Counted from the stretch's first letter, positions 1-6,101 are shown. The stretch: DNA of 6,101 nt from an uncultured Acidimicrobiaceae bacterium (GCA_913054115.1 CAJXIS010000143.1:1-6101); one strand, 5' to 3'. Notes: a model not told the origin generated them from the letters alone. Translations and numbers: made by a program.

Positions 1-1
1 C

Positions 2-2173
2 GACGTGCACAACCGCCGCTCGGTCACCACGCTGTTCTCCTGGGTGCCGGCCGGCGACCTGGCCGTCGACTTCGGCATCCTCGCCGATCCGCTGTCGCTG
101 ACCATGTGCCTCTTCATCACCGGCGTCGGCGCCCTCATCCACCTCTATTCGATCGGGTACATGCACGGCGACAGCGACTTCAGCCGCTTCTTCACCTACC
201 TCAACCTGTTCGCCTTCTCGATGCTCGTCCTCGTCCTGGGCGACAACATGCTCCTGACGTTCCTCGGCTGGGAGGGGGTCGGGGCGTGTTCCTACCTGCT
301 CATCTCCTTCTGGTTCAGCGACTCCGCCAATGCGTCCGCCGGGAAGAAGGCCTTCGTCACGAACCGGATCGGCGACTGGGGCGTGCTCGTCGCCATGTGC
401 CTGACGTTCTTCACGTTCGGGTCGCTCTCGTACGTCGAGGTGCTCGACGCCACCGACGCCGGGCAGGTCGCCGAATCGACGGCCACGTTCATCGTCCTGA
501 TGCTCTTCGTCGGGGCGATCGGCAAGTCGGCGCAGTTCCCGCTGTACCTGTGGCTGCCCGACGCCATGGCCGGACCCACGCCGGTCTCGGCACTGATCCA
601 CGCCGCCACGATGGTGACCTCGGGCATCTACCTGCTGACCAGGGTCAACCCGATCATCGCCGATGCCGCCGACTGGGTGCCCTCGCTCATCGCCTGGGTG
701 GGGGTGGGCACCGCACTGTTCGCGGCGACCATCGCCGTGGCGCAGACCGACATCAAGAAGGTGCTGGCGTACTCCACCGTCAGCCAGCTCGGCTACATGT
801 TCCTGGCTGTGGGCTGCGGCGCCTACGTGCCTGCCATCTTCCACATGGTCACCCACGCATTCTTCAAGGCGCTGCTGTTCCTCGGCTCGGGTTCGGTCAT
901 CCACGGCATGGACGGCGACCAGGACATGCGCCACTACGGCGGCCTCAGGAAGTGGATGCCGGTCACCGCCTCCACCTTCATCATCGGCTGGCTGGCCATC
1001 GCCGGCGTGCCGCCGTTCGCCGGCTTCTGGTCGAAGGACGAGATCCTGGCGTACGCATGGAACGAGAGCCCCGCCCTGTGGTTCGTCGGCCTGGTCACCG
1101 CCGTGCTGACCGCCTTCTACATGACCCGCCAGGTGGTGCTCACCTTCTTCGGCCGCCACCGCTACGCCGATGCCCGTCCTGACGAGGTCGCCGCCGCATG
1201 GGACGCCCGCATCGCCGTCGCCGTGGCCGACCTCGATGCCGCCACGGTGGCCGTCGATGCGGCTCGCACCGGCCTCGGGGCGGCGACCGCCGCCCGTGCC
1301 GAGGCGGAGTCCGCACACGCCTCGGCCATTGAGGCGGCCCGATCGGCGACCTCCGGGGACGAGGCGGAAGCTTCCTCCGACCCCGAGGCCCTCGCCCAGG
1401 CGGTGCTCGCCGCCGAGGACGCCGTGGCCACTGCCGTCACGGCGGTCGAGACCGCCGAGGAATCGGTGGCCGTCGCCCAGGCGGTGCACGCCGTCGCCGG
1501 TGCCGACCACGCCGTCGTCAGCGCCGCCGCCGAGAGCCGGGCCGAGGTTCCCGCACTGGCCCTCGACGCCGCCCCCGATGTCGCCGATGTCGCCGACCAC
1601 CTGCCCGAGGCCGTGGCCGCACGCGCCGACCACCACCCGCACGAGTCGCCGTGGACGATGACCCTGCCGCTCGTCGTCCTGGCGGGCCTGTCCGTCGTCG
1701 GCGGGCTCATGCAGCTCCCGTTCACGCCGTCGCTCAAGTTCCTCGAGAAGTGGCTCGAACCCTCGTTGTTCGGCAACGAGGTCCACCTCACCATCGGTGG
1801 CGGCATGCTCTGGGTGCTGGCCTCCATCGCCGTCGTCGGCGGGCTCCTCGGCATCGCCGTCGCCGTCGCCGCCTACGAGCGTCGCCGCATCGACCACCGG
1901 GCCTTCGAACAGCCGCTGCTCGCCGATGCGTGGGCCATCGACCGCAAGGTGGGCGACTTCATGGGCGGCCCCGGCCGTGCCGGGTTCGAGGCCGTCACCA
2001 CCTTCGACCAGCGCATCGTCGACGGCGCCGTCAACGGGGTCGGCGTGCTGGTCAGACGCCTGGCCGGCGTGCTGCGTCGCTTCCACAATGGGATGGTCCG
2101 CACCTACGCCGCCGGGGCCGCACTCGGCGCTGTCGCCCTGCTGCTGTGGTTCCTCACGAGGGCCAGCTGGTGA
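2..2173 (+). CDS. nuoL: NADH-quinone oxidoreductase subunit L (5' partial)
   Basis: Distal proton-pumping, antiporter-like subunit of the complex I membrane arm. The reading frame is already open at the window edge. The GTG at 5 is not a credible start, because the protein there aligns with about residue 55 of E. coli NuoL. Counting residues from base 5, the family's key positions are all seen: Glu90 in GWEGVG, Asp124 in RIGDWG, Lys174 in GKSAQFPL, His199 in LIHAATMV, Lys251-252 in TDIKK, His284 and Lys288 in THAFFKALLF, and Lys344 in FWSKDEI. After helix 13 (about 359-382) comes an unusual Ala-rich insertion (388-542). The usual PHESPW motif and helix 14 then resume at 545. The C-terminal part (about 624-700) matches the long lateral amphipathic helix, with VDGAVNGVG, and a final membrane helix ends the protein. 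It is the first visible gene of a translationally coupled L-M-N run. The assignment is secure. Confidence 0.97.
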   Translation, partial: DVHNRRSVTTLFSWVPAGDLAVDFGILADPLSLTMCLFITGVGALIHLYSIGYMHGDSDFSRFFTYLNLFAFSMLVLVLGDNMLLTFLGWEGVGACSYLLISFWFSDSANASAGKKAFVTNRIGDWGVLVAMCLTFFTFGSLSYVEVLDATDAGQVAESTATFIVLMLFVGAIGKSAQFPLYLWLPDAMAGPTPVSALIHAATMVTSGIYLLTRVNPIIADAADWVPSLIAWVGVGTALFAATIAVAQTDIKKVLAYSTVSQLGYMFLAVGCGAYVPAIFHMVTHAFFKALLFLGSGSVIHGMDGDQDMRHYGGLRKWMPVTASTFIIGWLAIAGVPPFAGFWSKDEILAYAWNESPALWFVGLVTAVLTAFYMTRQVVLTFFGRHRYADARPDEVAAAWDARIAVAVADLDAATVAVDAARTGLGAATAARAEAESAHASAIEAARSATSGDEAEASSDPEALAQAVLAAEDAVATAVTAVETAEESVAVAQAVHAVAGADHAVVSAAAESRAEVPALALDAAPDVADVADHLPEAVAARADHHPHESPWTMTLPLVVLAGLSVVGGLMQLPFTPSLKFLEKWLEPSLFGNEVHLTIGGGMLWVLASIAVVGGLLGIAVAVAAYERRRIDHRAFEQPLLADAWAIDRKVGDFMGGPGRAGFEAVTTFDQRIVDGAVNGVGVLVRRLAGVLRRFHNGMVRTYAAGAALGAVALLLWFLTRASW
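1166..1630 (+). other. Ala-rich, probably helical insertion domain inside NuoL
   Basis: In-frame segment encoding residues 388-542 of the visible NuoL. Hand count gives 56 Ala in residues 391-540 (about 37 percent), no Lys, and many Asp and Glu. Two long Ala/Val/Glu-rich stretches (about 394-449 and 460-512) are separated by a polar turn with Gly451, Ser457-458 and Pro460. This suggests a helical hairpin or coiled coil, followed by a Pro/Asp-containing tail. E. coli NuoL has only a short loop here. Helices 13-14 are joined on the cytoplasmic side in known complex I structures, and the basic residues before the insertion (Arg375, Arg384, Arg386) agree with that. Codon use looks like the flanking gene and the frame is never broken, so it is probably translated. 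Its function is unknown. Confidence 0.85.
1392..1487 (+). repeat. Exact 15-bp direct repeat within the NuoL insertion
   Basis: TCGCCCAGGCGGTGC occurs at 1392-1406 and again at 1473-1487. The copies are 81 bases (27 codons) apart and in the same frame, and both encode the core Ala-Gln-Ala-Val. A second short tandem repeat, GATGTCGCC at 1577-1585 and 1586-1594, encodes Asp-Val-Ala twice. Both suggest growth of the insertion by internal duplication, although GC-rich Ala codons make short matches more likely by chance. Confidence 0.6.
2158..2162 (+). promoter_or_regulatory. Ribosome binding site of nuoM
   Basis: GAGGG lies 7 bases before the GTG at 2170, inside the last codons of nuoL. It decides the nuoM start. 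The in-frame GTG at 2146 has no comparable purine-rich motif upstream, and the GTG at 2179 lies 16 bases from this one. Confidence 0.65.
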
Positions 2174-3756
2174 TCGCCGTGTTCGCCTCCGCCTCCCCCT
2201 CCTTCCCGGTGCTGCCGGCGCTGATCCTCACGCCGCTGCTCGGCGCCCTGCTGGTCGTCGTCGTGCCCCGCAGCCGCCCGGAACTGCTCAAGCTCACCGC
2301 CGTCCTCTCGACCATGGCGACCGGTGCCATGTCGCTGTGGGTGCTGTTCGCCTTCGACGCCGGTGCCGAGGGCTTCCAGTTCGCCAGCCGCCACGTCTGG
2401 ATCGAGGACCTCGGTATCTCGTGGCTGTTCGGCATCGACGGGATCTCGCTGTTCCTCGTCGTCCTGACCGGGATCCTGTTCCCGATCGCCATCCTGGCCA
2501 CCGACCCCGAGCACGACAGCCGCGCCTACTACGCCTGGCTGCTGGTCCTCGAGGGTGGCGTCATGGGCGTGTTCATCAGCCTCGACCTGGTCATCTTCTT
2601 CCTGTGCTTCGAGATCGTGCTCGTGCCGATGTACTTCCTGATCGGCCGATGGGGCCACGGCAACCGCACCTACGCGGCCACCAAGTTCTTCCTCTACACG
2701 ATGGCCGGCTCGGCACTGATGCTCGTGGGCATCGTGTCGCTGGCCTTCCTGCACGCCGACGCCACGGGAGGGGCGCTCACGTTCGACCTGGTCGTAATCG
2801 CCGAGGCGCAGAGCGTCGCCACCGATGCCGCCCGCTGGGTGTTCCTCGCCTTCGCCCTCGCCTTTGCCGTGAAGGTGCCGATCTTCCCGCTGCACACCTG
2901 GCTGCCAGACGCCCACACCGAGGCGCCCACGGCTGGTTCCGTGATCCTCGCCGGCGTGCTCCTCAAGCTCGGCACCTACGGCTTCCTGCGCTTCGGCCTG
3001 TACCTGTTCCCGGAGGCCACCCACCACTTCGCCCCGGTGTTCCTCGTGCTCGGCGTCGTCGGCATCGTCTACGGGGCGGTCGTCGCCACCATGCAGAAGG
3101 ACCTCAAACGGCTGGTCGCCTACTCGTCGGTGGCCCACCTGGGGTTCATCATCCTGGGCACGTTCGCCCTCAACACCGAGGGCATCGAGGGCGGCCTGCT
3201 CCAGATGGTCAACCACGGCATCTCGACCGGCGCCCTGTTCCTGCTGGTCGGGATGATCTACGAACGGCGCCACACACACCAGATCTCCGAGTTGGGCGGC
3301 CTCCAGAAGTCGGCGCCGATCCTGGCCGGGGTCTTCATGGTGGTGATGCTGTCGTCGATCGGGCTGCCCGGCCTGAACGGCTTCGTCGGCGAGTTCCTCG
3401 TGCTGGTCGGGACCTTCAACGCCCACCGCTGGTACGCCGTGGTCGCCGCCGGTGGTGTGGTGCTGGCCGCCCTCTACCTGCTGTGGGCCTACCAGCGGGT
3501 GTTCCACGGCCCCGCCGAGGGCGACAACGCCGACATGCCCGACCTGCGCCTGCGCGAAGGCCTGGTCCTGGCCCCGTTGCTGGCGCTGATCGTGGTGCTC
3601 GGTATCTACCCGAAGCCGGTCATCGAGCGCATGGAACCGGCGGTCGATGCCCTCGTCGAGCACATCGAACGCCATGTCGACGGCTTTCAGGAGCCGACCA
3701 GCCGCATGGGCATCGACATCGCTCTCGACGGCGCTGACTCGGGGGGCGACCACTGA
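2170..3756 (+). CDS. nuoM: NADH-quinone oxidoreductase subunit M
   Basis: Antiporter-like proton-pumping subunit of the complex I membrane arm, between NuoL and NuoN. The protein has 528 residues, within the family's usual length, and is made almost wholly of membrane helices. Key residues are in place: Glu148 in CFEIVLVPMYFLIGRWG, Lys235 in AVKVPIFPLHTWLPDAHTEA, Lys266 in LLKLGTYGFLRF, His349 in VNHG and Glu408 in FVGEFLVL. The quinone-oxidoreductase core (PDAHTEAPTAGS, then KDLKRLVAYSSVAHLGF at about 310-326) is intact. The C-terminal tail (about 486-528) is acidic and hydrophilic. The chosen start is the GTG whose GTGA overlaps the nuoL stop, giving a 4-base overlap and implying translational coupling; GAGGG lies 7 bases upstream. 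The stop shares its last base with the nuoN start. No defect was seen. Confidence 0.97.
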   Translation: MIAVFASASPSFPVLPALILTPLLGALLVVVVPRSRPELLKLTAVLSTMATGAMSLWVLFAFDAGAEGFQFASRHVWIEDLGISWLFGIDGISLFLVVLTGILFPIAILATDPEHDSRAYYAWLLVLEGGVMGVFISLDLVIFFLCFEIVLVPMYFLIGRWGHGNRTYAATKFFLYTMAGSALMLVGIVSLAFLHADATGGALTFDLVVIAEAQSVATDAARWVFLAFALAFAVKVPIFPLHTWLPDAHTEAPTAGSVILAGVLLKLGTYGFLRFGLYLFPEATHHFAPVFLVLGVVGIVYGAVVATMQKDLKRLVAYSSVAHLGFIILGTFALNTEGIEGGLLQMVNHGISTGALFLLVGMIYERRHTHQISELGGLQKSAPILAGVFMVVMLSSIGLPGLNGFVGEFLVLVGTFNAHRWYAVVAAGGVVLAALYLLWAYQRVFHGPAEGDNADMPDLRLREGLVLAPLLALIVVLGIYPKPVIERMEPAVDALVEHIERHVDGFQEPTSRMGIDIALDGADSGGDH

Positions 3757-5246
3757 TGCCCGCCCAGGCCGGAACCGTCGTCGCCCCCGAGGTGCTGTGG
3801 TGGGCGCTCGTCCCGCTGCTGATCCTCGCGGGCGCTGCCGTGCTGTTGCTGACGGTCGCCTCGCTGGTCCGTCGACTGCCCGAATGGCTGCCGGCCACCT
3901 GGACCGTTGTCGCCGGCTTGGCCGTGCTCGTGGCGGTCGTCCCGCTCTGGAACCGGGTGCAGGACGACGGCGCCCGCTCGTTCCTGGCCGGATCCGTCGG
4001 GATCGACGGTTCGACGCTGTTCGTGACCGCCCTGCTCGCCATCGCCGTGGTCGCCACGGCCCTGCTCTCCCGGGCCTACCTCGCCCGCGAGGACCTGCCG
4101 GGGGTCGAGCTCTACGTCCTGTTGCTGCTGTCCGCCGCCGGCGGCGTGGTCATGGCGTCCGCCAACGACCTGATCGTGATGTTCCTGGGCCTCGAGTTGC
4201 TGTCGCTCGCCGTCTACGTCATGGCGGCCTTGCACCTGCGCCGCATCCAGTCGCAGGAGGCGGCCCTGAAGTACTTCGTGCTGGGGGCGTTCGCCTCGGC
4301 GTTCCTGCTCTACGGGATCGCCTTCGTGTACGGAGCCACCGGCTCCACGCGCCTGGCCCGCATCGCCGGCTACCTGTCGACCACCGTGCTGCTCGAGGAC
4401 GGGATGCTGCTGGCCGGCCTCGGCCTGTTGCTGGTCGGCCTTGGCTTCAAGGTCGCCGCAGTGCCGTTCCACGCCTGGGCCCCCGACGCCTATCAGGGCG
4501 CACCGACCCCGGTCGTCGCATGGATGGCCGCCGGCGTGAAGGCCGCCGGGTTCGCCGCCCTGCTGCGGGTGTTCGTGCTGACGTTCGGCTCGTGGTCGGG
4601 GGAGTGGCAGCCCGCCGTGTGGGGCCTCGCCGTTCTCACCGTGTTGGGCGGGTCGATCGTGGCCGTCGTCCAGACCGATGTCAAGCGGATGCTGGCGTAC
4701 TCGTCGATCGCCCACGCCGGGTTCCTGCTGGTCGGCGTGCAGGCCTCCTCCGATCGCGGCACGGCCGCCGTGCTCGCCTATCTCGGGGCCTACACGCTGC
4801 TGGCCTGCGGCAGCTTCGCCGTGGTCACGGTCGTCGGCGGTGCCGGCGACGACCGCCACGGACTCGACGCCTACCGGGGCCTCGGCGCCCGGCGCCCGTG
4901 GCTGGCCGGCGCATTCGCCGTGCTGCTGCTCGGACAGGCCGGCGTGCCGTTCACGGCCGGCTTCGTCGCCAAGTTCGGCGTGATCGCCGCCGCCGTGGAG
5001 GGACGCTCCTATGCCCTTGCCGGGATCGCCATGCTGGCCGCCGCCGTGGCCGCCTTCGTCTACCTGCGGATCCTCGTGGCCCTCTATATGGAAGCGGAGG
5101 GGGACGCTGTGGAGGTCGATGTCGCACCCTGGGGACCCCGCATCGTCATCGCCGTGTCCGTCGCCCTGGTGCTGTTCCTGGGCGTCGTCCCCGGCCCACT
5201 GATCGACCTGGCGAGGGACGCCGTCCCCGTCCTGGTGGGGGGTTGA
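3756..5246 (+). CDS. nuoN: NADH-quinone oxidoreductase subunit N
   Basis: Antiporter-like proton-pumping subunit of the complex I membrane arm, the one of the three nearest the quinone-binding end. The protein has 496 residues, normal for the family, with many membrane helices. Diagnostic features are MASANDLIVMFLGLELLSLAVYV with Glu147, Lys172 in AALKYFVLGAFASA, Lys232 in GFKVAAVPFHAWAPDAYQGA, Lys262 in AGVKAAGF, VQTDVKRMLAYSSIAHAGF at about 305-323, and Lys406 in FVAKFGV. The PDAYQGAPTP sequence separates NuoN from NuoM. The ATG overlaps the nuoM stop as TGATG, and GGGGGG at 3741-3746 is a plausible ribosome binding site 9 bases upstream. The gene ends the tightly packed L-M-N run; the next gene starts after 144 bases. 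The gene looks complete. Confidence 0.97.
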   Translation: MPAQAGTVVAPEVLWWALVPLLILAGAAVLLLTVASLVRRLPEWLPATWTVVAGLAVLVAVVPLWNRVQDDGARSFLAGSVGIDGSTLFVTALLAIAVVATALLSRAYLAREDLPGVELYVLLLLSAAGGVVMASANDLIVMFLGLELLSLAVYVMAALHLRRIQSQEAALKYFVLGAFASAFLLYGIAFVYGATGSTRLARIAGYLSTTVLLEDGMLLAGLGLLLVGLGFKVAAVPFHAWAPDAYQGAPTPVVAWMAAGVKAAGFAALLRVFVLTFGSWSGEWQPAVWGLAVLTVLGGSIVAVVQTDVKRMLAYSSIAHAGFLLVGVQASSDRGTAAVLAYLGAYTLLACGSFAVVTVVGGAGDDRHGLDAYRGLGARRPWLAGAFAVLLLGQAGVPFTAGFVAKFGVIAAAVEGRSYALAGIAMLAAAVAAFVYLRILVALYMEAEGDAVEVDVAPWGPRIVIAVSVALVLFLGVVPGPLIDLARDAVPVLVGG

Positions 5247-5247
5247 C

Positions 5248-5267
5248 ATGACCGGGACTCCTGTCAT
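5248..5267. repeat. Imperfect palindrome just after nuoN (possible terminator or operator)
   Basis: ATGAC at 5248-5252 pairs with GTCAT at 5263-5267. Past a C-T mismatch, GG at 5254-5255 pairs with CC at 5260-5261, leaving a 4-base loop GACT. It begins 2 bases after the nuoN stop. No T run follows, so it is not a classic intrinsic terminator. A T-less actinobacterial terminator, an mRNA-end stabiliser or a protein-binding site are all possible, and the stem is short enough that chance is not excluded. Confidence 0.35.
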
Positions 5268-5275
5268 CACGCGAC

Positions 5276-5398
5276 CGTGTCCGACAACGAATGCGGCACC
5301 GCCCGCTAACCTCTCCGCAGCGCTGCGACGCCGCTGTCCGGCACTTCTCACGCCCGCCCACCTTCCCGAAATCCGTTAGGTTCACCCTTCGTGTCCGA
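5276..5398 (+). repeat. Repeated 9-mer spanning the nuoN-nuoA gap and the nuoA start
   Basis: CGTGTCCGA occurs exactly at 5276-5284 and 5390-5398, the second copy covering the nuoA GTG start. A related TGTCCGGCA lies at 5335-5343, aligning midway, so the three sites are spaced 57 and 57 bases. Between them, GCCCGC followed by ACCT recurs with a shift of a few bases. This may be a decayed tandem duplication of the nuoA upstream region, or coincidence in GC-rich DNA. Confidence 0.35.
5377..5382 (+). promoter_or_regulatory. Probable -10 element of a leaderless nuoA promoter
   Basis: TAGGTT fits the actinobacterial TANNNT -10 pattern and ends 8 bases before the nuoA GTG at 5391. Transcription would then begin at or within a base or so of the start codon. 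No purine-rich ribosome binding site lies upstream of that GTG, which fits a leaderless message. No convincing -35 box was found, which is common for such promoters. It is inferred from pattern and spacing only. Confidence 0.5.
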
Positions 5399-5756
5399 GT
5401 ACCTCCGCAGCTGGCTGGTCGTCGTGGTGTTCGGCGGCCTCGCCGTCGGGCTGGTCGGTCTCTTCCTCGGGCTCGGCAGCCTGCTGCGCCCCAAGCGACC
5501 CACCGAGCAGAAGCTCATGAACTACGAGAGCGGCGTCGACCCGCAGGGCGACCGCTGGAGCCAGTCGAACATCCGCTACTACGTGTTCGCACTCATGTTC
5601 GTGCTCTTCGAGGTCGAGGCCGTGTTCATCTTCCCGTGGGCCGCCCGGCTCGAGGTCTACGGCGTGTTCGGCCTCGTCGAGATGGCAATCTTCATCTTCA
5701 TTCTTGCCCTGGGCCTGGTCTACGCCTGGCGCAAGCGACTGCTGCGATGGATCTGA
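5391..5756 (+). CDS. nuoA: NADH-quinone oxidoreductase subunit A
   Basis: Small membrane subunit of complex I (ND3 homologue) at the joint of the membrane and peripheral arms, whose loop lies near the quinone site. The protein has 121 residues, a normal length. Three membrane helices are visible (about 8-31, 62-82 and 88-112). The conserved loop has YESGVDPQGD at 45-54, followed by IRYYVFALMFVLFEVEAVF at 61-79 and PWA at 82-84. The family's acidic pair appears as Glu74 and Glu76, where E. coli has Asp79 and Glu81. Ser47 replaces the Cys found in mitochondrial ND3, as E. coli also does. The GTG start is the only usual start codon in frame after a TAA at 5307, and the N-terminus fits the family. 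It follows nuoN after 144 bases and precedes nuoB by 22, so it probably opens a new transcription unit. Confidence 0.96.
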   Translation: MSEYLRSWLVVVVFGGLAVGLVGLFLGLGSLLRPKRPTEQKLMNYESGVDPQGDRWSQSNIRYYVFALMFVLFEVEAVFIFPWAARLEVYGVFGLVEMAIFIFILALGLVYAWRKRLLRWI

Positions 5757-5778
5757 GGGACGGGGAAACGAACTGACC

Positions 5779-6101
5779 ATGGGACTCGTCGAGAACGGCA
5801 AGCTGCCGAAGCCACTCACCGCGCTGCTCAACGTCAGCCGCAAGTACTCCCTCTGGGTCTACCAGTGGGGCCTCGCCTGCTGCGCCATCGAGATGGGCGC
5901 CGCCTTCGCCTCGCCCCGCTACGACGTCATGCGCCTCGGCGTGATCCCGTTCCCGGCATCGCCCCGCCAGGCAGACCTCGTCGTCATCTCGGGCACGGTC
6001 ACCGACAAGATGGCGCCGGCGGTCAAGCGCCTTTACGAACAGATGCCCGACCCCAAGTACGTGATCTCGATGGGCTCGTGCGCCAACTGCGGCGGCCCCT
6101 A
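5779..6101 (+). CDS. nuoB: NADH-quinone oxidoreductase subunit B (3' partial)
   Basis: Peripheral-arm subunit that binds the terminal 4Fe-4S cluster N2, the direct electron donor to quinone. The window holds the first 107 codons plus 2 bases; the frame stays open to the edge. Translation gives SLWVYQWGLACCAIEMGAAF, with the tandem N2 ligands Cys34-Cys35, and then GSCANCGGP with the third ligand Cys101. The fourth ligand (in a GCPPRPE motif) lies beyond the window. Cys104 takes the place of the Ser seen at this spot in E. coli (CANSGG). The ATG at 5779 gives a typical short N-terminus. A purine-rich run (GAGGGACGGGGAAA, 5755-5768) overlaps the end of nuoA and can serve as ribosome binding site, though its spacing is slightly long. 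It is co-oriented with nuoA and probably in one operon with it. Confidence 0.96.
   Translation, partial: MGLVENGKLPKPLTALLNVSRKYSLWVYQWGLACCAIEMGAAFASPRYDVMRLGVIPFPASPRQADLVVISGTVTDKMAPAVKRLYEQMPDPKYVISMGSCANCGGP

Noticed and set aside
5..7. GTG as the real start of nuoL
   Set aside because: It would remove about 55 residues and the first membrane helices of the family; the reading frame simply runs in from outside the window.
1162..1854. Open frame on the - strand opposite the NuoL insertion, as an alternative gene
   Set aside because: It is a low-complexity Ala/Ser/Thr-rich product mirroring the Ala-rich sense strand, without a ribosome binding site or recognisable motif.
1651..2169. Upstream extension of the nuoM frame inside nuoL
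   Set aside because: The extension is Arg- and Pro-rich, unlike a membrane protein, and overlaps conserved nuoL. The ribosome binding site and overlap favour the GTG at 2170.
2104..3753. Long open frame of 549 codons on the - strand across nuoM
   Set aside because: Same pattern of biased composition (His, Glu, Gln, Asp, Gly) opposite a well-conserved gene; a shadow of codon bias.
5243..5248. Perfect TTGACA -35 box at the end of nuoN
   Set aside because: No TANNNT-like -10 lies 16-19 bases downstream, so the match is probably incidental to the nuoN stop codon.
5307..5312. TAACCT as another -10 element for nuoA
   Set aside because: It fits TANNNT, but it would leave a leader of about 70 bases without a ribosome binding site, and no good -35 sits at proper spacing; TAGGTT at 5377 is better placed.
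5316..5327. Perfect 12-base palindrome CGCAGCGCTGCG in the gap
   Set aside because: It has no loop for a hairpin, and such GC-rich self-complementary runs are frequent by chance in this composition; it is kept only as a weak candidate protein site.
3687..5351. Long open frame of 554 codons on the - strand across nuoN
   Set aside because: It lies antisense to nuoN, which has intact family motifs. The translation is rich in His, Gln, Gly and Asp, as expected from reading GC-rich codons backwards, with no recognisable domain.

Overview
The window is a stretch of a respiratory complex I (NADH-quinone oxidoreductase, nuo) locus. All clear genes are on the + strand. Base composition is strongly GC-rich with G or C at most third codon positions. 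Several starts are GTG, and nuoA appears to be read from a leaderless transcript. These traits point to a high-GC actinobacterium. The style of NuoL and NuoB would fit a lineage such as Acidimicrobiia, but that placement is an inference and not proven by the sequence.

Layout: (1) positions 2-2173 hold nuoL, missing about its first 55 codons; (2) 2170-3756 hold nuoM, overlapping nuoL by 4 bases; (3) 3756-5246 hold nuoN, overlapping nuoM by 1 base; (4) 5247-5390 is a 144-base gap with an imperfect palindrome, a repeated 9-mer and a probable -10 element; (5) 5391-5756 hold nuoA; (6) 5779 to the window end hold the first 107 codons of nuoB. No RNA gene, mobile element, CRISPR array or phage gene was seen.

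NuoL, NuoM and NuoN are the three antiporter-like proton-pumping subunits of the membrane arm. NuoA is a small membrane subunit at the junction of the arms near the quinone site, and NuoB carries the terminal iron-sulfur cluster N2 that reduces quinone. All key charged residues of the three pump subunits are present, so they look functional.

Two points deserve attention. First, NuoL carries an insertion of about 155 residues, rich in alanine and lacking lysine, between the predicted transmembrane helices 13 and 14; E. coli NuoL has only a short loop there. Second, the gene order runs L-M-N then A-B. In the common nuoA-to-nuoN order, N is last and A is first. The junction is therefore either the seam of a permuted or split operon or the meeting point of two complex I clusters, and the nuoN-nuoA gap carries what looks like a new promoter. 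Beyond these, the region is ordinary core energy metabolism; I found no sign of an undescribed multi-gene system.
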